From Streptomyces humidus (GTDB lineage Bacteria > Actinomycetota > Actinomycetes > Streptomycetales > Streptomycetaceae): a DNA stretch of 64,000 bases. The position numbers and the translations under genes were made by a program. Numbering within the stretch: position 1 is the first letter of the stretch; the number at the start of each line of letters is the position of its first letter. The notes beneath the pieces are model-generated. The model saw nothing but the letters and a program-made list of their open reading frames with translations, had not been told where the DNA came from and ran no database searches. Location of the stretch: contig NZ_BMTL01000008.1 in the NCBI RefSeq assembly GCF_014649655.1, forward strand, positions 62,001 to 126,000. The letters run 5' to 3'. Below, in pieces: positions 52,001 through 60,692 of this stretch.

Positions 52001-53071
52001 GCGCTGCGCGGCCTGAACTACGGCATCCATCTCATCGTCACCACCGCACGGTGGGTCGAACTCGCCGCCCAGGTCCGGGACCAGGTGGGCACCCGGCTGG
52101 AGCTGAAGATGGGCGACCCGATGGAGTCGGTGATCGACATCCGGCGGGCCCGCTCGGTCCCCCGTGTGCCCGGCCGGGGTCTGACGCCCGAGACGAAGCT
52201 GCACTTCCTCACCGCGCTGCCCCGTCTGGACGGCGTCCAGCGGCAGGACGACCTGGCCGAGGGTGTCGCCGAGGTCGTCGAGTCCGTCGCCGCGCACTGG
52301 ACGCGGCCCCCGGCCCCGCCCGTGCGGATGCTGCCGGTCCGGCTGTCCGCGGCCGAACTGCCGCCCGCCGAGGGGGATCTGCGCGTCGCCCTCGGTGTCG
52401 AGGAGGACAGACTGGCGCCGGCCTGGCACGACTTCGCCGAGCACCCCCACCTGGTCGTGGTCGGCGACTCCGAGACCGGGAAGACCAACCTGCTCCGGCT
52501 CGTGGCCAAGGGCATCACCGAGCGCTACACCCCGGAGGAGGCCCGGGTCCTGGTCGTCGACTACCGCAGGGAGCTGGTCGAGGCGGTGCCGCAGGAGTAC
52601 CGGCTCGGCCACGCGGTCTCCGTCGACCAGCTGCGCGAACTGGCCGAGGGCGCGGCCCGCGCGCTGCGCACCCGCATGCCGGGCCAGGACATCGCCCCGT
52701 CCCGGATGCGGCTGCGCGACTGGTGGCAGGGGCCGACCCTGTTCGTCCTGGTCGACGACTACGACCTGATCAACGCACCGCTGGGGCGCAGCCCCTTCGA
52801 GCCGTTGCTGGACTTCCTCGCCCTCGGCTACGAGATCGGCTTCCACCTCGTGGTGACGCGTTCCGCCGCGGGCGCCGGGCGAGGCCTGGGCGACCAGGTC
52901 CTGCGGCGGATGCTGGACGTGAACACGCCCGCCCTGCTGATGTCGTGCCCGCCGTCGGAGGGTTACCTGTTCGGCAGCGTGAAGCCGCGCGTGCTGGTTC
53001 CGGGGCGCGCGCTGCGCATCACCCGGCGCAAGACGTTCCAGGTGCAGACAGGTCTGCTGGCGGAGGACTGA
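49091..53071 (+). CDS. eccC: Type VII secretion protein EccC (fused EccCa/EccCb ATPase)
   Basis: The 1326-residue protein is the FtsK/SpoIIIE motor of the ESX system, single-chain in Streptomyces. The N-terminal ELFRRPARRRGPDMPQGEL and two membrane segments (IWTFLPMGMMSASMLVMF, YIAMGMMMLSMVAMLVG) are typical. Three ATPase domains have Walker A loops GATGSGKSE (~481), GGPQSGKST (~839) and GDSETGKTN (~1123). I choose the TTG at 49091 because the conserved VELFRRPARR start needs it and GAAGGAG lies 10 bp upstream. The ATG at 49139 would miss these residues. It is separated from eccD by 5.6 kb and runs divergently. A strong terminator follows. Confidence 0.92.
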   Translation: MSVELFRRPARRRGPDMPQGELALQEPPTLPEAQADTSAIWTFLPMGMMSASMLVMFLRPGENSVLSYIAMGMMMLSMVAMLVGQVMRGRGERKRRAKGERRDYLRYLAQVRRKVRRAVVEQQEALAWRHPDPAVLWSMVRTSRLWERRPADDDFAEVRIAVGDQRLGVRLSPVSTKPVEDLEPLSAHALRRFIRAYSTVPDQPVAIYLRAWSKVLARGDAPRIRAAARAVVAQLATFHSPEDLWVALCVSDERRTDWEWLKWLPHSQHRHDRDGAGPARLVAPSVTELENLLGAEFQERPAFDPDAVAGREEPFTVIVVDGGRVPAGHRLDGQGFRNCVVVDLGGSLTWRPGRTTLRLDFDDAELRLVRTDRSRQEQTTVLGRPDRMGPAATRSLAALLAPYRLSLATDSTEPLASDIQLTSLLGIPDLHRHDPAGYWAGRTGAADRLRVPIAIGADGAPVELDIKESAQGGMGPHGMLIGATGSGKSELLRTLVLGLALTHSSETLNFVLVDFKGGATFLGLDELPHTSAVITNLADEVALVSRMQDALHGELIRRQELLRAAGNFTSALEYEKARASGAPLEPLPSLFVVVDEFSELLAAHAEFMELFVMIGRLGRSLGVHLLLASQRLDEGRMHQLESHLSYRIGLRTFSAMESRGVLGVPDAYHLPSQPGSGYLKSGVEALTRFRAAYVSGSYRRRRGALALAQVAGQVAPWSVGWVAPRQLPESEARAQAEAAAAEEATARSLLATAVDRLNGSGPAAREVWLPPLGLPPTLDQLLPPTAPDAERGLTITAGGAEALVPGGLRVPIGIVDRPFEQRRDPLVVDLSGAGGHVAIAGGPQSGKSTLVRTLITALALTHTPREVQFYCLDFGGGSLTGLAGLPHVGGVAAHVDGERIGRTVAAVASLLAERERFFLENGVDSMPTYRKRRAAGEFPDEPYGDVFLVVDGWGTLRQDYLDHVSTLSQFALRGLNYGIHLIVTTARWVELAAQVRDQVGTRLELKMGDPMESVIDIRRARSVPRVPGRGLTPETKLHFLTALPRLDGVQRQDDLAEGVAEVVESVAAHWTRPPAPPVRMLPVRLSAAELPPAEGDLRVALGVEEDRLAPAWHDFAEHPHLVVVGDSETGKTNLLRLVAKGITERYTPEEARVLVVDYRRELVEAVPQEYRLGHAVSVDQLRELAEGAARALRTRMPGQDIAPSRMRLRDWWQGPTLFVLVDDYDLINAPLGRSPFEPLLDFLALGYEIGFHLVVTRSAAGAGRGLGDQVLRRMLDVNTPALLMSCPPSEGYLFGSVKPRVLVPGRALRITRRKTFQVQTGLLAED

Positions 53072-53074
53072 GAC

Positions 53075-53125
53075 CGAAAGACGAGGAGGGGGCCGGCCGA
53101 TGGCCGGACCCCTCCTCGTCTTTCG
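53075..53125 (+). terminator. Perfect 17-bp hairpin terminator after eccC
   Basis: CGAAAGACGAGGAGGGG (53075-53091) is the exact reverse complement of CCCCTCCTCGTCTTTCG (53109-53125). GCCGGCC/GGCCGG in the loop may extend the stem. It starts 4 bp after the eccC stop and is convergent with mycP, so it may serve both. Confidence 0.82.
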
Positions 53126-53190
53126 CCGCCCGCCCGGCGGGCACGGACACCGCCGGGCCGTCGCGGCGCTCGCCGGCCTCCGCGGCGCTC

Positions 53191-54456
53191 TCACGCCTCC
53201 GCTACGTCGTCGGGCCGGACGCGCCGGGCGCGCACCGCGCCCCGTACGGCCGCCGCCGTCAGCACCGCCAGCAGACCGGCGGAGCCCACGAGCAGGGCGA
53301 TCCTGCGGGGGCCCGGATCGTCCGCCCGCAGGGACAGCACCACCCGTCGTTCCGGCGCGCCCTGCGACACGGCGGCCCGCCCGGTGTGCGGTACGACGGT
53401 CAGCGAGGCGTAGGTGTCCAGACGCGGCGTGTCCGCCGGGTACGCGGTCCCGGTGAGCCGCCGCGCGGTCTCCTCGGCGCTCAGCTTCGGATACCGGGAC
53501 CGTACGAGCGCGGCGGCGCCGGCGACATAGGCGGTGGCGAAGGACGCGCCGGTGCCGGTGAAGCTGCCCTTGCCGCGCGGGCCGGCGCCGACGACCTTGT
53601 CGCCGGGCGCGGCCAGGTCGGCCCGCAGCGGCTTCGGCGCGTCGTCGGGGCGGTCGCCGTCGGGGCCGAAGTCCAGGACGGAGAGCACGCCCTTGTCCGA
53701 GGCGGGCCAGTAGGCGCCGGGCGGGGCCGGCGTCGTCGTGCCGTGGGACGCCCCGGCGGGCGCGTCGGGCACGGCCGCCGCGACCACCAGGCAGTCCTGT
53801 GCCGTGGCGTACCGGACCGCCGCGGTCAGGTCCTCGCTGCTCTTGGACAGCGCGAGCGGGACGGCGATCACCCCGGCACGGGCGTCGGCCGCCGCGCGGA
53901 TGCCCACGGCGACCGCCGCGGCGTCGGCCCGGCCACGGGCGTCGGTTCCGCGCACGGCGAGGACCCGTGCGTCCGGAGCCATTCCCCCTGCGCCGGCCCC
54001 GCCGCTGGTGCGGTCGTCCGCCGCGATGAGGCCGGCGACGAAGCTGCCGTGTCCGACGCAGTCCTCGCCGGCGTCCCCCACCGCCTCGACCCGGCCCTTC
54101 AGACCTCGGGTCCCCGGCTCGACCCCCGTGTCGACCACGGCGACGGTGACTCCCGCTCCCCGGGAATGCTCGCGCGCGCCGGACAGCCCGAGCACGGCGT
54201 ACGTCCAGGGGACGACCGTCATCGCGGTGGGAGAAGGCCGGGTGCAGGACGCGCCGGAGCCGAGGGAGCCGGGGATGACGGGCAGCCGTACGGTCGGGGC
54301 GGACGCGGCCGGGGACGGTTCCGCGTCGCCGGCCGACGCGGCCGGCACGGAACAGACGGTGAGAGCGAGGGCCCACAGCCCGCTGGGGAGCACGTACCGG
54401 GAGCGGCGGGCGGGCAGAGCGGGCCGGGCCGCCCTGCGCGGCCGGGAGAGGGGCAT
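53191..54456 (-). CDS. mycP: Mycosin-type S8 serine protease (MycP)
   Basis: The 421-residue protein has a signal peptide (LPSGLWALALTVCSVPAASA), a subtilisin catalytic triad Asp109 (VVDTG), His136 (GHGSFVAG) and Ser305 (GTGASFATAY), and a C-terminal membrane anchor (IALLVGSAGLLAVLTAAAV) with basic cytoplasmic tail. That is the mycosin architecture, the extracytoplasmic protease that stabilises the ESX complex. It is convergent with eccC and follows SARP1 with a 51-bp gap, in one run with the ricin-lectin gene. Confidence 0.9.
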   Translation of the reverse strand: MPLSRPRRAARPALPARRSRYVLPSGLWALALTVCSVPAASAGDAEPSPAASAPTVRLPVIPGSLGSGASCTRPSPTAMTVVPWTYAVLGLSGAREHSRGAGVTVAVVDTGVEPGTRGLKGRVEAVGDAGEDCVGHGSFVAGLIAADDRTSGGAGAGGMAPDARVLAVRGTDARGRADAAAVAVGIRAAADARAGVIAVPLALSKSSEDLTAAVRYATAQDCLVVAAAVPDAPAGASHGTTTPAPPGAYWPASDKGVLSVLDFGPDGDRPDDAPKPLRADLAAPGDKVVGAGPRGKGSFTGTGASFATAYVAGAAALVRSRYPKLSAEETARRLTGTAYPADTPRLDTYASLTVVPHTGRAAVSQGAPERRVVLSLRADDPGPRRIALLVGSAGLLAVLTAAAVRGAVRARRVRPDDVAEA

Positions 54457-54507
54457 GTACGGTTCGGTCCTTCGGTGGTCGGGACGGTCGGAGCCGGTCG
54501 GGGGCCG

Positions 54508-56679
54508 TCAGGACGAGGGCGTCCTGAGCTGCGGACGAGAGGAGCGGCCGGCGGCCGGCGGCGAGGTCGCCACGCCGGCCGCACGGACGGGCCGCAGATG
54601 ACGGCCGGACAGCCGGTGGACGGCCGCGGCGCGCTTTTGCGTGCTCTCGTTCCGGTGCAGGAGCTCGCGTGCGTAGGCGTGCTCGAGGGGACGCAGCGTG
54701 AACAGCCCCGGTGCGCGCTCGTCGAGCAGGTGCACCGCGGTGAGCGCCGACAGCAGGGCCCGGGCCCGGCGCGGCTCGAGGCCTGCCAGGGCCGCTGCCT
54801 CCTCCGTGCTCGCCCCGCGACCGGGGTGCAGGGCGAGCAGCCGGAACAGACGGGCCGGGCCGGGGGCGAGGGTCCGGTAGGAGCCGTGGAGGCGCTGCCG
54901 TGCCTCCCCCAGGGCGGCCTCCCCCAGGGCCGCCTCGGCCTGCGCCCCCGGCTCCACGCCGGCGCCCGTGATCCGTGCGGCGACGGCGGTCAGCGCGAAC
55001 GGCAGTCCCGCGCAGCGCTCCACGATCCGTGCGGTGGCGGCGTCGTCGGGGGTGACCCGGCCGGGGCCCAGGCACGCGGCCAGGAGTTCCGTGGACTCCG
55101 CGGACGTCATCGGATCCAGGACGACACGGTGGGCGCCCTCGGCCGCGACGAGGCAGGAGAGCTGGTCGCGGCTGGTGACCAGGACCATGCACCCCGGCGT
55201 GCCGGGCAGCAGGGGCCGTATCTGTGCCGCGTCGCGGGCGTCGTCGAGCAGCAGCAGGAAGCGGTGGCCGCTGAGCACGCTGCGCCACACGGCGCTGTGC
55301 CCGTCCACGTCGTGCGGGTCCTCGGGCAGACGGTGGGGTGGCACGTCCAGCGCGCGCAGGAGGCCGCGGAGGGCCTCGGCCGGTGCGACGGGCGCCGCGT
55401 CGGGGTCGAAACCGCGCAGATCGACGCGGATCAGTCCGTCCGGGAACCGGTCCGCCAGCAGGCGGGCCACCTGGGCGGCCAGGGCGGTCTTGCCGACCCC
55501 GGCCTGACCGCAGACTGCGGCGAGGACCGGCGCCTCGTGCTCCGGCGAGGCGCCGGCGGCCAGGGACAGCAGTTCGGCGGTCTCGGCGCGGCGCCCGACG
55601 AATCCGGACGCAGGGGCGGGCTCGGCTGCGGGGGCGAGCTCCGCCGTGGCTGCGGGGACGGGCCCGGTCGCGGCTGCGGCTGCGGTCGCGGTCGGGCCGG
55701 TGAAGATCAGCCGTCGCCCGTCGTCGGGCAGGCCGGGCTGCGGCGCGGGTCCGGCGCCGCCCGTCGGCGCCGCCGCGGGCCGCGATGACGCCACGGCCGC
55801 TCGTGCTTCCGGCGCCCCTGGGAGGAGGCCGGGCTCCCGGCACGACGCCGCGACGACGTGCCCGGGTCCAGGACGCGCGGGAGGCACGGCGACCGGGCCG
55901 TCGCTCATGTGGCCGGCGAGCACCCGCTCGTGTGCGGAGCGCAGTTCGGCCCCCGTCGTGACGCCCGGTTCCGCGGCGAGCCGGGTCCGGGCGAGGTGGC
56001 ACACGTGCAGGGCCTCGGCCTGGTGGCCGGTGGCCGCCAGCGCCAGGGCGAGTCTCGCGTGCACGCCCGCGTCGAGGGGACGGCGGGCGGCGCAGCGTTC
56101 GAGCATGGGCAGGACGCGGTCGGCCAGCCCGTGCCGGAGCGCCGTGTCCGCGCCCTCCCGCACGGTTGCCGCGTACTCGTCGTCCAGGGCGGTGAACAGG
56201 CGGTGGTCGCGTGCGACGGCCGGGATTCCGGCGACGACCGGCCCCCGCCACAGCGCCGCCGCCTCGACGAACAGGTCCACGGCCGTCTCGGCGGCCTGCG
56301 CGAGGCCCGCCTCCTGCGCCCGCTCGCGCAGGAGGCGGAAGCGTGTCAGGTCGACGTCGTCGGGGCCGACCCTCAGCCGGTAGCCGCCGTAGCCCCGCAC
56401 GAGGAGCTGTCCCTGGGCGCGGTGGGACAGACCCGGCTCCAGGACCCGGCGGAGCATGCCGATGTGCCGGTGGATCACGTTGGTCGCGCTCACCGGCGGC
56501 CGCTCGCCCCACAGCACGTCGGCGATCTCGCCGACGGGCACGGGCCGCTTGCCGCGGACGAGCAGCACCGCCAGGGTGGCGCGCTGCTGCGGGGGGCCGA
56601 GATCGAGCTCGGCGCCCTCGCACCAGGCGCGCATCGGTCCCAGCACGGAAAAGGACGGCACCACGGGTTCCTGACGCAC
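54508..56679 (-). CDS. AfsR/SARP-family regulator with NB-ARC domain (SARP1)
   Basis: The 723-residue protein has an N-terminal OmpR-like winged helix (FSVLGPMRAWCEGAELDLGP, ~8-95), a bacterial transcriptional-activation domain (BTAD, ~100-245), a linker with many Ala/Pro/Gly, and an NB-ARC ATPase (Walker A CGQAGVGKTALAAQVA near residue 394; LLLLDDARDAAQ). It lacks the C-terminal TPR repeats of full AfsR. The HTH region closely resembles that of SARP2. It lies between the ricin-lectin gene and mycP, 25 bp and 51 bp away, so is probably co-transcribed. A role in controlling the type VII locus is inferred only from position. Confidence 0.85.
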   Translation of the reverse strand: MRQEPVVPSFSVLGPMRAWCEGAELDLGPPQQRATLAVLLVRGKRPVPVGEIADVLWGERPPVSATNVIHRHIGMLRRVLEPGLSHRAQGQLLVRGYGGYRLRVGPDDVDLTRFRLLRERAQEAGLAQAAETAVDLFVEAAALWRGPVVAGIPAVARDHRLFTALDDEYAATVREGADTALRHGLADRVLPMLERCAARRPLDAGVHARLALALAATGHQAEALHVCHLARTRLAAEPGVTTGAELRSAHERVLAGHMSDGPVAVPPARPGPGHVVAASCREPGLLPGAPEARAAVASSRPAAAPTGGAGPAPQPGLPDDGRRLIFTGPTATAAAAATGPVPAATAELAPAAEPAPASGFVGRRAETAELLSLAAGASPEHEAPVLAAVCGQAGVGKTALAAQVARLLADRFPDGLIRVDLRGFDPDAAPVAPAEALRGLLRALDVPPHRLPEDPHDVDGHSAVWRSVLSGHRFLLLLDDARDAAQIRPLLPGTPGCMVLVTSRDQLSCLVAAEGAHRVVLDPMTSAESTELLAACLGPGRVTPDDAATARIVERCAGLPFALTAVAARITGAGVEPGAQAEAALGEAALGEARQRLHGSYRTLAPGPARLFRLLALHPGRGASTEEAAALAGLEPRRARALLSALTAVHLLDERAPGLFTLRPLEHAYARELLHRNESTQKRAAAVHRLSGRHLRPVRAAGVATSPPAAGRSSRPQLRTPSS

Positions 56680-56704
56680 TATCTGTTCTCCTGCCGGACG
56701 GCCC

Positions 56705-58030
56705 TCACTCCAGGCGCCACTTCTGGTTCTGGCCCCCGGCGCACGTCCACAGCTGCAGGCGGGCGCCGTTGGCGGTCTGCTCGTCCTTGACGTCGACGCA
56801 CTTGTCCGCCCCGACGTTGACCAGGTCGCCGGCGGCGGTGAGCTTGAACTTCTGGGCCCAGCCGCCGTTGCAGTCAGCCAGCTGGATCGCCGCCCCGTCG
56901 CTCGCCGAGGCCCAGGCGATGTCCATGCACAGGCCGAGCGAACGCACCGAACCGTCCGAGTAGAAGGACCATCGCTGGCCCTTGGAGCCGTTGCAGTCCC
57001 ACACCTGGAGGGGAGTTCCGTCCTTGCCCGCCCCGCCCGTGACGTCCGCGCAGCGGCCGGAGGCCGAGCTCGTCAGGGAACCCGCCGTCCGCACGGCTGG
57101 GCCGGAGGCGGCGTTCTTGACGGCCGAGTTCGCGGACGTGGACTTGACGGGCTTGTCGCCGCCCGCCGCGGCGGCACCGGCCCCGGCCGCACCGGCGCCC
57201 GCCGCCGCGGCACCGGGCTTCTGCGGGGCCGCGCCGGGCGCGGTGTGCGAGGGTGCGGCAGACCCGACCGCTCCCTTGACCGGCTTCGACGAGGTCGAGG
57301 CGGCGCCGGACGGGACGGCCCCGGCGGGCGCGCCGGGCCCCGCCGTGGAGGGGGCGGCGCCCGGGACGCCGCCGGGGACGCCGCCGCTGTCCTGGGAGAA
57401 GTCTCCCTGGGCCGACCGCGCGGTCGGGGCCCCGGACTTGTCGCCGCCCGAACCGACCAGCAGCACGGAACTCCCGGCCACCAGCAGAGCGAGCAGGGAG
57501 ACGCCGAGGACCGACTCCCGGGAGAGCCGTCGGCCGCCCTGGCCCGCGTCGGGGTCACCGCCCTCCTCCGCGGGCTCGGCGAGCGTCGCCGACGCGGAGT
57601 CGCCCATGCCCTCGGCCCTGCCGGTCGAGGCCTCGCGCCGCCCGTCGGCGGAGCCCCGCTCGGCGCCCGGCCGGGCGTCCGGTTCGGCGGCCTCGCCCTC
57701 CGTGTCCGCGCCTGCGGGGACCTGCGGTGCCGCGATCCCCCGTGCGCCGGTGTCCGTGGCGGCGGCCCGCCGGAGGGACGCGGACGTCACCGTCGTGCCC
57801 GTGGTCGTCGCGGTGGCGCCGGCCACGGTCGGAGCTTCCTCGGTCCGCGCCGCGGTCGCCGCAGCGCGGTCGGGTGCGGGCGCGGCGGCCGCGCCGGCAC
57901 GTGCGGAGCCCGGCGTCGGGCCCGGTTCCGGGGCGACGTCCGGTTCCGGCGATTCCTGCGTCGCCGCAGCGAGGTCACCGGACGGGGACGAGGTCATGTC
58001 CCCGGAGCGTTGCGTTACCCCGCGCGTCAT
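56705..58030 (-). CDS. Membrane-anchored ricin-type beta-trefoil lectin protein
   Basis: The 441-residue protein has an N-terminal cytoplasmic Ala/Pro/Glu/Gly-rich region (~1-165), a single membrane segment (VLGVSLLALLVAGSSVLLVG, near residue 183), a disordered Gly/Ala/Pro extracellular linker, and a C-terminal ricin B lectin domain (~315-441; GRCADVTGGAGKDG, GQRWSFYSDGS, CVDVKDEQTANGARLQLWTC, QNQKWRLE). The three QxW repeats are preserved. It would display a sugar-binding domain outside. RBS AGGAGAG lies before the ATG. It is the first gene of the run that ends with mycP. Confidence 0.82.
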   Translation of the reverse strand: MTRGVTQRSGDMTSSPSGDLAAATQESPEPDVAPEPGPTPGSARAGAAAAPAPDRAAATAARTEEAPTVAGATATTTGTTVTSASLRRAAATDTGARGIAAPQVPAGADTEGEAAEPDARPGAERGSADGRREASTGRAEGMGDSASATLAEPAEEGGDPDAGQGGRRLSRESVLGVSLLALLVAGSSVLLVGSGGDKSGAPTARSAQGDFSQDSGGVPGGVPGAAPSTAGPGAPAGAVPSGAASTSSKPVKGAVGSAAPSHTAPGAAPQKPGAAAAGAGAAGAGAAAAGGDKPVKSTSANSAVKNAASGPAVRTAGSLTSSASGRCADVTGGAGKDGTPLQVWDCNGSKGQRWSFYSDGSVRSLGLCMDIAWASASDGAAIQLADCNGGWAQKFKLTAAGDLVNVGADKCVDVKDEQTANGARLQLWTCAGGQNQKWRLE

Positions 58031-58148
58031 AGTCCACTCTCCTGGATCAGGCCTCGGTCAAGCGGGTGACCGGCCCGTGCTCGTGTACACGACGTGCCGC
58101 GAAAGCGACTGCCGTCCGACCGGTGACCGGGCGGGTCCGCCCTCCGGG

Positions 58149-60692
58149 TCAGCGTAGGTCGGCGCAGTGACCGGAAACTGACCCCCGCCACCCGGCCCGG
58201 GCCGTCCGTCCTCCTCCTCCGGCCGACCGGTACCGCTCATCGGCGTGGCGGCGCCCGGTGGGCGTGCGGCGTCGCCGAGCCGGCCCCGCGCCGGGGACGA
58301 CCGACCGGGCCACGGCTGTCCGTGGGCGTGCGCCGCCAGGACGCCCGGTGCTGCTGACAGTCCGTCGGCGCCGCGCCGGCGGGCGTGGACGCCGCCCTGC
58401 CGATCCGGGCCTCGAGGGAACTCCCCGAGCGGGCGGTACCCCGGGGCTCGCGGCACCGGACCGCACGGTCGCCGGGGCGGGTCGGGCGCGGGCGGCGGAG
58501 CGCCGGCGTCGCCGCACAACCCCTCCCGGCCGCAGCGGAGTCCGGGTGACCGGGCGGCGCGGCGGCCGTGCTCGTGAAAGCCGCCGCGGGGACGCGGGGA
58601 GAGCGGCGGGAGGAGGTTCGCCGGCGGGCGAAGCCGGCGGTCCGGCGAGCCCACCGGGTCCGCCCGCGGCGCTCCGGCGCGGTGGCCGTCGTCCCCGGAC
58701 GTGCTGGGGCCGCCCGCGTGGCCGCAGGCCACGGGCTCCCCGGGGAGCCCGTGGTGGGGCGGCCGTGTTCTCGGACCCGGTGGAACGGCCGAGTTCGGCC
58801 GCGTACGTCCCGATCAGCACCGGCCGTCGGTACGTGTCGCCGGTCCCCTCGGCCAGCAGCCCCGCCCGCACCAGTTCGCCCAGCGGCCGGCGGACCCGCT
58901 CCACCGGCCACGCGGCCGCACGCGCGGCCGCGGCGGCGGAGACCGTCGTCCCGGGGCAGGCGGCGAGCCTGCGGAAGACGCGTGCGGCGGCCGGGGAGAG
59001 GACCCGGTACGCCGTGTCGAGGGCAGCCCGGACCTCGGGCACGGCGTTCAGCCCGGCGTCCGCGGGCTGGAACTCCTGGACCAGCGCCGCGAGCGGGAAC
59101 CCTGGTCGCGCCGAGGCGCGGGCGGCGACGGAGGCCAGTGCCAGCGGCAGTCCGCCGGTCAGGTCGATGAGCGAGGCGACGGCGTTCTCCTCGGCGGTGA
59201 CACGGCCCGCGCCGAGCCTGGACACCAGACAGTCGCGGGCTTCGTCGGCGTCGAAGGGCGCCAGGTCGCAGAAGCTCACGTCGCGCGTGCCGTGCGCCGT
59301 CTCCCGCATCGGGCCACGGCTGGTGACGACGGCGAGACAGCCCGCGGCCTCGGGGAGCAGATCCCTGATCTGGGCGGCATCGCGGGCGTCGTCGAGGAGG
59401 ACCAGGACGCGACGGCCCGTCAGAGCCTGCCGGTAGCGCCGGACTCTCTCGCTCTCGGGTATGTCCTCCGGCCGGAGTCCGAGGGCGCGCAGAAGACCGC
59501 ACAGCACCACGGCGGGGTCGGCCGGCGGAGCGTCAGGGGCATGGCCCCGCAGGTTCGCGTAGAGCCGGCCGTCCGGGAAGCCGGGGGCCGCGCGGTGCGC
59601 CCAGCGGACGGCCAGCGCGGTCTTGCCCACGCCCGGCGGTCCCGTGACGAAGATCAGCCCGCTCGGTCCGCCCGCCGTGCCGTCCGCCGTGCCGTCCGTA
59701 CGCGGCAGCAGAGCCAGCTCCCGCTTCCTGCCGACGAAGACCGCGAGTCCCGGCGGGAGTTGAGCGGGCACGGCGCTTCCGGCCAACGGCTCGGCGGGTC
59801 GCCGCGCATCGGTGGACGGGGCTGGGCCGTCGGACGGGGCGAGGCCGTCGGCTACGGTCGCCGGGACGACGGCGCTCGTCGGGACGACCGCGGGCGGGCC
59901 GAGCACATGCCGGGCCGCGGCGCGCAGTTCCGGGCCCGGTTCGATGCCGAGCCGGTCCGCGAGTCGTGCCGTCACGTCCCGGTAGGCGCGCAGCGCCTCC
60001 TGCGCCCGGTCCGCCGCCTTCAGGGCGTACAGCAGGCGCGCGTGCAGCGGTTCGTCGAGGGGGCGTTCGGCGGCGCACAGACGCAGCGGCCCGAGCAGTT
60101 CGCCGGTCAGGCCGCACTGCTGTGCCGCGTCCGCGGCCTCCTTGACCACGACATGGCGCTCCCGGCCCAGCGCCTCGAAGGCGGGGGCCGTGTGCGCCGA
60201 CGGCGGAAGCCCGTCGAACGGCCGGCCTTCCCAGAGTCCCAGCGCCTCGACGTACATCGCGACGCTCCGCCGGGTGAGGCCTTCGTCCCGTACCCGACGC
60301 GCGTCCTGAACGAGCTGTCTGAAACGCAGCAGGTCGAGGGAGTCGGGGTCGACCTCGATGCGGTAGCCGCCCGCTCCGCGCAGCAGCAGGCCGCCCGACA
60401 CCCGCGCGGGAAGGTCGGGTTCCAGGGTCCGGCGCAGGGTGCCGACGTACCGGTAGACCAGGGTGGTCGCGCTGACCGGCGGTTCCTCGCCCCAGAGCGC
60501 GTCCACGATCTGCTCGACCTCCATCGGCTGCCCCGGGCGGGCGAGCAACAGGGCGAGCAGGGCCCGCTGCTGGGGCGGGCCCAGTTCCAGGGCGACTCCG
60601 TCGCGCCGGACACGGACCGGACCGAGCACGGAGAACCGCAGCCTCCCCCGCTCGGACGTGGTCCTGCCCTCCTCCGTGCCACCCGTGCGCAT
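58149..60692 (-). CDS. AfsR/SARP-family regulator with NB-ARC domain (SARP2)
   Basis: The 847-residue reading has the same start as SARP1: OmpR-like winged helix (FSVLGPVRVRRDGVALELGPP), BTAD domain and NB-ARC (Walker A TGPPGVGKTALAVRWA near residue 355; VLVLLDDARDAAQ). It appears to end its recognisable part near YAAELGRST, about residue 645. The last ~200 residues (58149-58790) are Arg/Pro/Ala-rich and show no known domain. It may have a frameshift or loss of the stop, so the true end is uncertain. 11-bp direct repeats upstream (60784-60816) are typical SARP sites and could be autoregulatory. The long frame up to 61253 is not coding. Confidence 0.78.
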   Translation of the reverse strand: MRTGGTEEGRTTSERGRLRFSVLGPVRVRRDGVALELGPPQQRALLALLLARPGQPMEVEQIVDALWGEEPPVSATTLVYRYVGTLRRTLEPDLPARVSGGLLLRGAGGYRIEVDPDSLDLLRFRQLVQDARRVRDEGLTRRSVAMYVEALGLWEGRPFDGLPPSAHTAPAFEALGRERHVVVKEAADAAQQCGLTGELLGPLRLCAAERPLDEPLHARLLYALKAADRAQEALRAYRDVTARLADRLGIEPGPELRAAARHVLGPPAVVPTSAVVPATVADGLAPSDGPAPSTDARRPAEPLAGSAVPAQLPPGLAVFVGRKRELALLPRTDGTADGTAGGPSGLIFVTGPPGVGKTALAVRWAHRAAPGFPDGRLYANLRGHAPDAPPADPAVVLCGLLRALGLRPEDIPESERVRRYRQALTGRRVLVLLDDARDAAQIRDLLPEAAGCLAVVTSRGPMRETAHGTRDVSFCDLAPFDADEARDCLVSRLGAGRVTAEENAVASLIDLTGGLPLALASVAARASARPGFPLAALVQEFQPADAGLNAVPEVRAALDTAYRVLSPAAARVFRRLAACPGTTVSAAAAARAAAWPVERVRRPLGELVRAGLLAEGTGDTYRRPVLIGTYAAELGRSTGSENTAAPPRAPRGARGLRPRGRPQHVRGRRPPRRSAAGGPGGLAGPPASPAGEPPPAALPASPRRLSRARPPRRPVTRTPLRPGGVVRRRRRSAARARPAPATVRSGAASPGVPPARGVPSRPGSAGRRPRPPARRRRTVSSTGRPGGARPRTAVARSVVPGAGPARRRRTPTGRRHADERYRSAGGGGRTARAGWRGSVSGHCADLR

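Noticed and set aside
48875..56623. Minus-strand open frame of 2582 codons
   Set aside because: It lies antisense to eccC and crosses the mycP and SARP1 genes in another frame. Its translation is Arg/Pro/Gly/Val-rich without family motifs, a common artefact of GC-rich third positions.
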